Origin: Flavobacterium xinjiangense
GTDB taxonomy: Bacteria; Bacteroidota; Bacteroidia; Flavobacteriales; Flavobacteriaceae
Assembly: GCF_900142885.1 (NCBI RefSeq)
Contig: NZ_FRCL01000003.1
Coordinates: 141,091-205,090 of the forward strand
DNA length: 64,000 bases
Direction: 5' to 3'
Shown here: piece by piece, positions 26,796 to 34,846 of the stretch
Numbering within the stretch: position 1 is the stretch's first letter
Layout: the number at the start of each line of letters is the position of its first letter
Notes under the pieces: generated by a model
What the model was told of the DNA's origin: nothing
The model's input: the letters and a program-made list of their open reading frames with translations, nothing else
The model's database searches: none
Position numbers and translations under genes: made by a program

Positions 26796-27225
26796 ACCAA
26801 TCTCAATTGCAATTCAGGCACTGAATATCAAGAAAATGTTTCCTGGTACTAAAGTGATGAACCATCGGGACCAATTATTAACTTGGACACACACCATCAC
26901 TCCTTCGCCATTGGGAGATCATTATGATATAAAATTAGTTTATCAAATAACAGATAGACCTAAAATATATGTAATAAATCCTAAACCTTTAGTATTGGCT
27001 ACCGATGAAAAAAAGCTACCACATTGCTATGATCAAAAGTTACAGTATTTGTGTTTATATTATCCTGATGGGAAGGAATGGAATAAATCAATGCTATTGG
27101 CTACAACCGTTATACCTTGGGCTTATGAATGGTTATACCATTACGAAATTTGGTTAGGAACAGGACAATGGACTGGCGGAGGTGTTCATCCTATTAAAAA
27201 CAAACCTAAAGTGTCTGGTAAATAA
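26779..27225 (+). CDS. E2-like conjugating enzyme of short type II CBASS
   Basis: With the ATG at 26779, inside the 3' end of the CD-NTase gene, this gives 148 residues. The candidate catalytic cysteine is Cys92 in QYLCLYYPDG, with His82 in LPHCY upstream as an HPN-like position. A conserved aromatic tail follows: IPWAYEWLYHYEIW, then GTGQWTGGG. This is the pattern of stand-alone E2 proteins next to CD-NTases. No E1 or JAB protease gene is present, so it is the short form. Its role is to prime the CD-NTase through the C-terminal tail. Confidence 0.85.
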   Translation: MAQKIKPISIAIQALNIKKMFPGTKVMNHRDQLLTWTHTITPSPLGDHYDIKLVYQITDRPKIYVINPKPLVLATDEKKLPHCYDQKLQYLCLYYPDGKEWNKSMLLATTVIPWAYEWLYHYEIWLGTGQWTGGGVHPIKNKPKVSGK

Positions 27226-27289
27226 AAACAATTCAAGAAACAAAACAATTAGCCAATCAATTTATTGGGCTAGTAAAATAAAAAGCTTT

Positions 27290-28519
27290 ATGATAGAAAC
27301 AATTAAATATAAACAAACTTCATTTGGTCTTATTCCAATTGATTGGGAGGTCAAAAAGTTAGGTAATTTAGGAAAAGTAATTTCAGGCTTAACATATAGC
27401 CCTGATGATATTTGTGAAGAAAGTGGAACTTTAGTTTTGCGTTCATCAAATGTTCAAGATGGACAAATAAAATTGGGAGATAATGTTTTTGTAAAAGTAA
27501 AAACCGGCGAGTATAATCCTGTAAATAAAGAGGATATTTTAATTTGTGTTAGAAATGGAAGTAAATCTTTAATTGGAAAAAATGCCTTAATAACAGAAGA
27601 AGCAGCAGGAATGGCTTTTGGGGCTTTTATGGCAATTTACAGAAGTGATTTTAATAATTATTTATATCAAATATTTAACACGGATATCTATTATAGAGAA
27701 ATTCATAAAAATCTAGGTGCAACTATAAATTCAATTAATGGTAGCGATTTAAAAGAAATCAAAATTCCCATTCCACCTCTTCCAGAACAAAATCAAATAG
27801 TATCAATCCTAGCTACTTGGGATAAAGCAATTGATAACTGTAAAGGGATTGTTGATAATTTAAAAGTTAGAAATAATGGCTTAACTCAACAATTACTTTC
27901 CGGAAAAATGCGAGTAAAAGGTTTTGATAAAAAATGGAAAGTAAGAGTTTTGAGTGAATGTTTAAATTTTACTCCCAGACCAATTTTAAAACCTTCTGAA
28001 AATTATTTGGCACTTGGTTTAAGAAGTCACGGAAAAGGGATTTTTCATAAAAATGATTTTGACCCTGCCTCTATTGCAATGGAAACAATGTATGAAGTAA
28101 GGGAAAATGACTTAATTATAAATATCACATTTGCGTGGGAACACGCTGTAGCAATAGTTAGCAAAAAAGATGAAGGTGGTTTAGTTTCACATCGTTTTCC
28201 AACATACACATTCAATTCTCAAAATGCAATTCCTGAATATTTTAGACATTTTATTTTACAAAAAAGATTCAAATTTTTATTGGAGCTAATTTCTCCAGGC
28301 GGTGCAGGACGAAACAGGGTAATGAGTAAAACTGATTTCTTAAAATTAGAACTTAAAATTCCTGATGTAGAGGAGCAAAAAGCAATTGCAAATATTTTAG
28401 ACAAAGCTACTTCAGAATTAAACCAATATCAAGAAAAACTGCAAACCTTGCAATTACAGAAAAAAGGCTTAATGCAACAATTATTAACTGGGAAAGTGAG
28501 AGTAAAAACCAATAATTAA
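27290..28519 (+). CDS. hsdS: Type I restriction specificity subunit, full length
   Basis: The 409-residue HsdS has two target recognition domains: about 10-160 (starting TSFGLIPIDWEVKKLGNLG) and 210-360. Each is followed by a conserved helix (IPIPPLPEQNQIVSILATWD, and LKIPDVEEQKAIANILD). I use the ATG at 27290; a long in-frame extension upstream would overlap the E2 gene and lacks domain support. A 64-base gap with a small hairpin (27249-27273) separates it from the E2 gene. It sets the DNA sequence recognised by the restriction complex. It splits the CBASS genes from their effector. Confidence 0.94.
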   Translation: MIETIKYKQTSFGLIPIDWEVKKLGNLGKVISGLTYSPDDICEESGTLVLRSSNVQDGQIKLGDNVFVKVKTGEYNPVNKEDILICVRNGSKSLIGKNALITEEAAGMAFGAFMAIYRSDFNNYLYQIFNTDIYYREIHKNLGATINSINGSDLKEIKIPIPPLPEQNQIVSILATWDKAIDNCKGIVDNLKVRNNGLTQQLLSGKMRVKGFDKKWKVRVLSECLNFTPRPILKPSENYLALGLRSHGKGIFHKNDFDPASIAMETMYEVRENDLIINITFAWEHAVAIVSKKDEGGLVSHRFPTYTFNSQNAIPEYFRHFILQKRFKFLLELISPGGAGRNRVMSKTDFLKLELKIPDVEEQKAIANILDKATSELNQYQEKLQTLQLQKKGLMQQLLTGKVRVKTNN

Positions 28520-28524
28520 AAGCT

Positions 28525-29655
28525 ATGAGTGTTACAAGTATAACAGATAAAAACAAATATTTGCTTTGGGTAAAATCTGGTGGTCGATGCCAATATAGAG
28601 GGTGTAATTGTTCTTTGACACAAGATATTTTAACTAAACGAAATTTCAATCAGTCATATATTGCTCATATTGTAGCTGATGTTCCAGGTGGTCCAAGAGG
28701 TGACGTTGTTCGTTCTCCTTTATTAAAAGATGACATTACTAATTTAATGTTGCTTTGCGATACACACCATAGATTAATTGACAGAGCAGATGTTGGTGGA
28801 AACCCGGAAACGTTGTTATTAGCAATGAAAAAAGAACACGACGAACGCATTGAGAATGCTACTGCAATTTCACCAAATATGCAAAGTCATATACTTACAT
28901 ATAAAGCCAATGTAGGTGCATTTACGCCAGAAATGAGTTACCAAACAGTAAGTCAATTCCTTATGCCTACTTATTATCCAGCTAAGGCAGACACTATTGA
29001 TTTAAGTTTATCCAATAGTATACAAAGAGATAGAGACACTGCCTTTTGGACAACAGAAATAGCTAATTTGGAAGCACAATTTGATAAAAAATTATTTCAG
29101 AATTATACAAAAGGAGAAATTAAGCATTTATCAGTTTTTGCTTTTGCTCCAATCCCATTACTGGTAAAATTAGGCACATTGATTAATGATATTTACCCCT
29201 GTCAAATTAACCAAAAAGTACGTAATCCGGATACTTGGACTTTAAACGATGACACCACAGAAGTAAAATATACGGTAGTAGAACCAGAGAATAAATACAG
29301 AACGGTGGCTCTAAATATTTCTTTAAGTGCAACTATTACTAATGATAGAATTATTCAGGTATTGGGTGATGAATGTGATATTTACACTATCACAATAGAT
29401 GCCCCATTCAATGATTATTTAAAAAGCAAAAAACATTTAGAAGATTTCAGTATTACTATTAGAAGATTATTTAATCAAATAAAAGCTCGTTATAACGAAC
29501 AAACACCTATTCATATTTTCCCTGCGATGCCTATTGCCAAAGCAGTAGAATTGGGTAGAGTTTGGATGCCAAAAGCTGATATGCCTTTGTATCTTTATGA
29601 CCAAAATACAGCAAATAGTGGGTTTGTAAAAGTGATAGAAATAGTAAACAGTTAA
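28525..29655 (+). CDS. cap5: HNH-SAVED CBASS effector Cap5
   Basis: A 376-residue protein with an N-terminal HNH nuclease (about 8-110) and a C-terminal SAVED domain (about 165-376). The HNH shows Cys22/Cys27 in RCQYRGC, His48 in IAHIV, Asn73 in TNLMLLC and His81/His82 in CDTHHRLID. The SAVED part contains FAFAPIPLLVKLG, LNISLSATIT and HIFPAMPIAKAVELGR. In known Cap5 proteins, the SAVED domain binds the cyclic nucleotide and switches on non-specific DNA cleavage. It starts five bases after hsdS and ends three bases before the DUF1016 gene. Confidence 0.92.
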   Translation: MSVTSITDKNKYLLWVKSGGRCQYRGCNCSLTQDILTKRNFNQSYIAHIVADVPGGPRGDVVRSPLLKDDITNLMLLCDTHHRLIDRADVGGNPETLLLAMKKEHDERIENATAISPNMQSHILTYKANVGAFTPEMSYQTVSQFLMPTYYPAKADTIDLSLSNSIQRDRDTAFWTTEIANLEAQFDKKLFQNYTKGEIKHLSVFAFAPIPLLVKLGTLINDIYPCQINQKVRNPDTWTLNDDTTEVKYTVVEPENKYRTVALNISLSATITNDRIIQVLGDECDIYTITIDAPFNDYLKSKKHLEDFSITIRRLFNQIKARYNEQTPIHIFPAMPIAKAVELGRVWMPKADMPLYLYDQNTANSGFVKVIEIVNS

Positions 29656-29658
29656 ATT

Positions 29659-30864
29659 ATGAGCAACATTCAAAATCCTGAATTTGGAAATATAGTAAAA
29701 ATAATACAAGAAGCACAAGGCAGAGTTAGGCAATATACCAATACGGCTTTGGTAACATTATACTTTGATATTGGTAAAATAGTAAGCCAAAAAGTAGCGA
29801 AAGGCACTTGGGGACAAGGTACAGTGCAACAATTAGCTGATTTTGTCAAAGATGAAATACCTACATTAAAATCCTTTAATCGTAGGGGTTTATACCGTAT
29901 GAAACAGTTTTACGAAACCTATTGTCCAGGATCGGAATTTGATATTGCATTTCAAAATAGTATTGCTCTAAATGCTGAAAATCAAAACAGTAAAAATGGG
30001 TCAGCACCACCGACACATTTAAGTTTTGAGTTTGTGTCAACAGCGTTGACACAAACTCAAAAACCGCAAAATGAAAAAGTGCCACCACCGGTGACACAAT
30101 TAGAAAACGACACAAATTCTAGTGATATTCAATTTGTGCCACCACTGGTGACACAAATAGCTTGGGCATCACATTTAGAGATTCTAAGCAGTTGCAAAAG
30201 TGCCGAAGAAAAAATATTTTACATTGTTCTTACTGCAAGAGAAAAATGGACTAAAAGAGAATTGAACCGTCAAATAGCAAGCTGTTTTTTTGAACGCTAT
30301 GCTCTTAGTAATACAAAATTGTCGGCACTGCCGACACAATTACCCGCCAAGATAAACGAACACCTAAAAGACATTTATTCATTAGAATTTTTAGAATTAG
30401 GCGATGATTTCAGCGAAAGCGATTTGCAAAAATCAATAGTAAAAAACCTGAAGAAATTCATTCTGGAAATAGGAAACAACTATTCTTTTGTTGGAGAAGA
30501 ATACAGAGTACAAGTAGCCAACAGAGATTACGAAGTAGATTTATTGTTTTACCACAGAGCATTACAATGTTTGGTGGCTTTTGAATTAAAAATTACTGAT
30601 TTCAAACCAGAGTATTTAGGTAAAATGAACTTCTATTTAGAAGCACTCGACAGAGAACACAAACAACCACACGAAAACCCAAGCATTGGGATAATTCTTT
30701 GTAAAAGTAAAGACGATGAAATAGTTGAAATAGCAATGAGTCGTTCACTATCTCCAACAAAAGTAGCAGAATATACCACTAAATTAATTGACAAAAAACT
30801 CCTGCAAGCCAAATTACACGAATTGGGAGAGTTGTATAATCAATCAAAAAACATAGAGTCATAA
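29659..30864 (+). CDS. DUF1016/YhcG-type PDDEXK nuclease
   Basis: The 401-residue protein has a DUF1016 N-terminal domain (about 8-105: YTNTALVTLYFDIGKIVSQK, then RRGLYRMKQFY) and a C-terminal PDDEXK nuclease domain (about 255-390). The catalytic region reads DYEVDLLFYH then CLVAFELKI (Asp and E-x-K). Between the two lies a linker (~114-228) encoded by DNA with several hairpin palindromes. Similar genes often sit inside type I restriction operons. It shares TAATG with hsdR. Its exact role is unknown. Confidence 0.88.
   Translation: MSNIQNPEFGNIVKIIQEAQGRVRQYTNTALVTLYFDIGKIVSQKVAKGTWGQGTVQQLADFVKDEIPTLKSFNRRGLYRMKQFYETYCPGSEFDIAFQNSIALNAENQNSKNGSAPPTHLSFEFVSTALTQTQKPQNEKVPPPVTQLENDTNSSDIQFVPPLVTQIAWASHLEILSSCKSAEEKIFYIVLTAREKWTKRELNRQIASCFFERYALSNTKLSALPTQLPAKINEHLKDIYSLEFLELGDDFSESDLQKSIVKNLKKFILEIGNNYSFVGEEYRVQVANRDYEVDLLFYHRALQCLVAFELKITDFKPEYLGKMNFYLEALDREHKQPHENPSIGIILCKSKDDEIVEIAMSRSLSPTKVAEYTTKLIDKKLLQAKLHELGELYNQSKNIES
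29998..30341. repeat. Coding palindromes inside the DUF1016 linker
   Basis: Four hairpin units lie in frame. Unit A (30024-30062) has perfect 18-bp arms around AGC. Unit B (30079-30097) and unit C (30132-30158) share GTGCCACC/GGTGACAC arms with one mismatch; C extends to 12-bp arms. Unit D (30317-30341) has CGGC-ACT-GCCG with flanking AATTGT/ACACAATT. A degenerate fifth unit starts at 29998. They share a TTTGTGnCA...TG-CACAAA pattern and encode variants of a V-P-P-x-V-T-Q peptide. Confidence 0.85.
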
Positions 30865-33800
30865 TGAGTATTCCATCATATATAGAAGACCATATCAGTC
30901 AAATTCCAGCATTGCAGTTACTTATAAAAATGGGCTATCAATATGTGTCGCCAGACGAAGCAATGGAATTACGTGGCGGTAGAACCAGTAATGTATTGCT
31001 TGAACCAATTTTGAAGAAACAACTCGAAAAAATAAACAGCATTCAATACAAAGACAAAGAGTTTTCTTTTTCAGATAGCAATATCAATGCGGCAATTATT
31101 GCCTTGCGAGAATTACCAATACAAGATGGTTTTATAAAGGCAAATCAAGCATTTTATGACTTAATAACTTTGGGTAAAAGTTTGGAACAAACCATTCTAA
31201 ACGATAAAAAAAGTTTCTCTTTTCAATACATCGATTGGAAAAATATAGAAAATAATACCTTTCATGTTACAGAAGAATACGCAGTATTGCGAAGTGAGAG
31301 GAATGATACCTATCGTCCGGATATTGTTTTGTTCATCAACGGTATTCCAATGGTAGTAATTGAATGCAAAAGCAATGTCATAAAAGACCCGGTAAACGAA
31401 GCAATTTCTCAACATTTACGCAACCAACAAGAAGATGGAATAAGAGGATTATACCAATATGCTAACATCGTGATGTCATTAGCAGTAAACGAAGCAAGAT
31501 ATGCCACCACAGCCACCCAAAAAGTGTTTTGGAGTGTATGGAAAGAAGTATTCCGAACCAAAGAAGAAGGACTGCATTATGGCGATGCAATTAGACAACT
31601 AAAAAATAGTGAATTGCCTAATACAGAACGAACAGCAATTTTCAAACAACGATTTAGTAATGTATTGCATTATTTCAATCAACTGGAAAAAGAAGAAGTA
31701 ATCGTAACCGAACAAGATAAATTAGTATTCAGTTTATGTCAAAAATCAAGAATATTAGACCTAATTTTCAATTATATAGTCTATGATGATGGCGTTAAGA
31801 AAATAACCCGATACCAACAATATTTTGCAATAAAAGAAACGCTCAAAAAAATTAGTGTTGCCGATGCTAATGGTAAGCGAATTGGTGGCGTAATTTGGCA
31901 CACACAAGGAAGTGGAAAATCATTGACAATGGTAATGTTGGCCCAACTAATTGCAACCCAAAAAACCATAAAAAACCCAAAAATAATCCTGGTTACCGAT
32001 AGAATAGACTTAAACACGCAAATAACAGAGACATTCCAAAAATGCCACGTTGATGTAGAAGAAGCACAAACTGGAAAACATTTAGTAGAATTAATAAACA
32101 GTCCAACCGATGCTGTAATTACAACACTGATACACAAATTTGAAGCGGCTATAAATCAAGTAAAAGACGGATTTACTTCGCCTAATATTTTTGTACTAAT
32201 CGATGAAGGACACCGAAGCCAATATGGTACATTTAATGTAAAAATGCAAAAGGTTTTCCCAAATGCTTGTTTTGTAGCATTTACAGGGACGCCATTAATG
32301 AAAAAAGAAAAAAGCACAGCTAATAAATTTGGTGGATTAATTGATGTGTATTCTATAACCGATGCCGTTGAAGATAAGGCAGTAGTACCATTGCTTTACG
32401 AAGGAAGACATAATTTAATCGAAGTAAACGAAAAACCATTAGACACTTTTTTTGATAAGGTTTCCGAACCGCTTACACCTTATGGGAAAGCTGCACTAAA
32501 AAGAAAATACAGTTCAACTAATCAGCTGAACAAAGCCGACCAAGTGATTTATGCAAGAGCTTGGAATATTAGTGAACATTTTGAAGATAACATTCAAGGA
32601 ACTGGTTTCAAAGGGCAATTAGTGGCACCAAATAAAACTACAGCTATAAAATACCGAGAATATTTAAAAGAAATTGGCAAAGTAAGTTGTGAAGTATTAA
32701 TTTCTGCACCCGATACAAGAGAAAATTACGAAGATGCTTTTGAAGAAAACGAAGATGTGGTATTGAAGTTTTACAAAGCAATGATGAGTAAATACGGTAA
32801 ACAATCCGATTACGAAAAATCAGTAATTAGTGCTTTCAAAAAACAAGAACAACCCGAAATAATAATTGTAGTAGATAAATTATTAACAGGATTTGATGCT
32901 CCAAACAATCAAGTATTATACATAACCAGAGCATTAAGAGAGCATACTTTGCTTCAAGCTATTGCAAGGGTAAACAGGGTAGCACCAGGAAAGGAATATG
33001 GTTTTATAATTGATTATTTTGGAAATTTAGAAAACCTCGATAGTGCATTAAATACTTACAGCGGCTTAAATGATTTTGAACAAGAAGAACTATCAGGAAC
33101 TATAATAAACATCAATAAAGAAATAGAAAAATTACCACAAGCGCACAGCGAGTTATGGGATATTTTCAAAACTATAAAAAACAAATACGATGCCGAAGCC
33201 TATTCAGAATTATTGAGTGACGATAGTATTAGACATCCTTTTTATGAAAAGTTATCTGCTTTTATCCGTTTGTTCAAATTAGCAATGGCATCAATAGAGT
33301 TTAATGATATTGAAAACGAAAAAACCATTGACAAATACAAAAAAGACAGTAAATTTTTCTTGCAATTAAGAGTAGATGTTAAGCGACGATATTTTGATGA
33401 TTTAGATTATGCAGCTTATGAGCCACAAGTACAAAAGTTAATAGATAAGCATATTACAACGGAAGGTGAAGTATTAAAAATAACAGAACTGGTAAATATT
33501 TTTGATAGAGAAAAAAGAGAAGCTGAAGTAGAAAAAGTAGTAGGAAAAGCGGCAAAAGCGGATCATATTGCAACCCGTACCGTTAAAGCGATTAATGTTA
33601 AAATGAATGAAGATCCAATCTTCTACAAAAGTTTATCCGCATTAATAAGAGAAGCTATTAACGATTACCATCAGCATCGAATTGATGAGGCCCTATACTT
33701 GAAAAAGGCAAAAGAATACGAAAACCAATTTCTTACCGGAAAACAAAATAATGTTCCCATTGCAATTCAAGACAAACCAAATGCAATTGCATTTTACAAT

Positions 33801-34088
33801 CTGATAAATGCGGTTTTAGAAAATAGCTTTAGCAATACTCCAGAGCCAAAAGAAGTACAAGCCAATACAGCATTAGAGGTAGAAGATTGTATCAAGAATA
33901 TTGTGTATGAAAACGGTACGCTAATTATCGATTGGCAAACCAATACAGAGATTGAGAAAGAATTGAAAAATAATCTCGATGATTTGCTTTTCGAAAAACA
34001 ACAACAATACGATACACAATTCTCTTTTGATAAAATTGATGAATTAATAGAAGAAGTAATTAAAATTGCTAAACTAAAATACGTTTAA
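30864..34088 (+). CDS. hsdR: Type I restriction endonuclease subunit R
   Basis: The 1074-residue motor/nuclease subunit begins with an HsdR_N PD-ExK nuclease domain (about 20-250). Its catalytic residues are in YRPDIVLF and VVIECKS (E-x-K). Superfamily II translocase lobes follow, with Walker A QGSGKSLTM near residue 350 and the helicase motif II LIDEGHRSQYG near residue 448. VDKLLTGFDAP and a C-terminal helical region (LKITELVNIF onward) complete it. Together with hsdM and hsdS it forms a complete type I system. It shares one base with both neighbours. Confidence 0.96.
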   Translation: MSIPSYIEDHISQIPALQLLIKMGYQYVSPDEAMELRGGRTSNVLLEPILKKQLEKINSIQYKDKEFSFSDSNINAAIIALRELPIQDGFIKANQAFYDLITLGKSLEQTILNDKKSFSFQYIDWKNIENNTFHVTEEYAVLRSERNDTYRPDIVLFINGIPMVVIECKSNVIKDPVNEAISQHLRNQQEDGIRGLYQYANIVMSLAVNEARYATTATQKVFWSVWKEVFRTKEEGLHYGDAIRQLKNSELPNTERTAIFKQRFSNVLHYFNQLEKEEVIVTEQDKLVFSLCQKSRILDLIFNYIVYDDGVKKITRYQQYFAIKETLKKISVADANGKRIGGVIWHTQGSGKSLTMVMLAQLIATQKTIKNPKIILVTDRIDLNTQITETFQKCHVDVEEAQTGKHLVELINSPTDAVITTLIHKFEAAINQVKDGFTSPNIFVLIDEGHRSQYGTFNVKMQKVFPNACFVAFTGTPLMKKEKSTANKFGGLIDVYSITDAVEDKAVVPLLYEGRHNLIEVNEKPLDTFFDKVSEPLTPYGKAALKRKYSSTNQLNKADQVIYARAWNISEHFEDNIQGTGFKGQLVAPNKTTAIKYREYLKEIGKVSCEVLISAPDTRENYEDAFEENEDVVLKFYKAMMSKYGKQSDYEKSVISAFKKQEQPEIIIVVDKLLTGFDAPNNQVLYITRALREHTLLQAIARVNRVAPGKEYGFIIDYFGNLENLDSALNTYSGLNDFEQEELSGTIININKEIEKLPQAHSELWDIFKTIKNKYDAEAYSELLSDDSIRHPFYEKLSAFIRLFKLAMASIEFNDIENEKTIDKYKKDSKFFLQLRVDVKRRYFDDLDYAAYEPQVQKLIDKHITTEGEVLKITELVNIFDREKREAEVEKVVGKAAKADHIATRTVKAINVKMNEDPIFYKSLSALIREAINDYHQHRIDEALYLKKAKEYENQFLTGKQNNVPIAIQDKPNAIAFYNLINAVLENSFSNTPEPKEVQANTALEVEDCIKNIVYENGTLIIDWQTNTEIEKELKNNLDDLLFEKQQQYDTQFSFDKIDELIEEVIKIAKLKYV

Positions 34089-34798
34089 TGCTACATTCAA
34101 TCCAAAAAGTAAATTATGGTAGCAAAAGCATTGAATATAAATTGTCTTTTGCAGCAAGAAAATCACTAGGTATAAAAGTATTACCTGATGGTTTGGTAAA
34201 AGTTATTGCACCTAATGACACCAGCATAATTGACATCAATAAAAAAGTAAAATTAAAAGCCAATTGGATATTAAAACAGCAGGCATTCTTTTGTAGTTAC
34301 AAACCAAATACGCCGGAACGTAAATATGTTAATGGGGAAACACATTTGTATTTAGGAAGACAATATAAGTTGCAAATCATAGAAGATACTATAAATGAAA
34401 TAAAGATTTATAGAGGTGCAATGATTATGAAAACTAAAAAAACCAATCCAGAATATTTAGAAAAAAAACTAAACGAATGGTACAAGGAAAAAGCAATCAT
34501 TCATTTCGAAGAATTGTTAAATAGTTCTTTAGAAAAATTCAATAAGTATAAAATTGAAAAACCTGTTTTAGACATAAGATTAATGCAAAAACGTTGGGGC
34601 AGTTGCACTAAATCAGGCAAAATAATACTAAATACAGAATTGATAAAAGCGCCGAAAGGAAGCATAGAATATGTTGTCATTCATGAATTATGTCATTTGA
34701 TTCATCACAATCACAACAAAAACTTTTATGATTTGCAAAACAGCTTATCTCCTAATTGGGAAAAATGGAAAGAAAAACTAGAGCATGCTTTAGTTTGA
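34088..34798 (+). CDS. YgjP-like M48 family metallopeptidase
   Basis: This 236-residue protein carries the zinc motif HELCHLIHHNH (HExxH, near residue 198), preceded by MQKRWGSCTKSGKIILN. This is the standard layout of YgjP/DUF45 proteins, which frequently follow hsdR in type I operons. Translation is coupled to hsdR by TAATG. It is a likely cytosolic protease whose target is unknown; a role in controlling the restriction complex is speculative. It is the last gene of the tightly packed defence operon. Confidence 0.9.
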   Translation: MLHSIQKVNYGSKSIEYKLSFAARKSLGIKVLPDGLVKVIAPNDTSIIDINKKVKLKANWILKQQAFFCSYKPNTPERKYVNGETHLYLGRQYKLQIIEDTINEIKIYRGAMIMKTKKTNPEYLEKKLNEWYKEKAIIHFEELLNSSLEKFNKYKIEKPVLDIRLMQKRWGSCTKSGKIILNTELIKAPKGSIEYVVIHELCHLIHHNHNKNFYDLQNSLSPNWEKWKEKLEHALV

Positions 34799-34846
34799 TT
34801 TATAAAAAAGTAATGTGTATTTTTAGAAACCAAAATTTTAATAGAT

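Noticed and set aside
27249-27273. Hairpin between the E2 and hsdS genes as a terminator
   Set aside because: The stem is short and imperfect and no T run follows, so it is unlikely to stop transcription in the operon.
27182-27289. 36-residue N-terminal extension of the full-length hsdS
   Set aside because: It overlaps the 3' end of the E2 gene and carries no HsdS-like sequence; the ATG at 27290 begins the conserved start.
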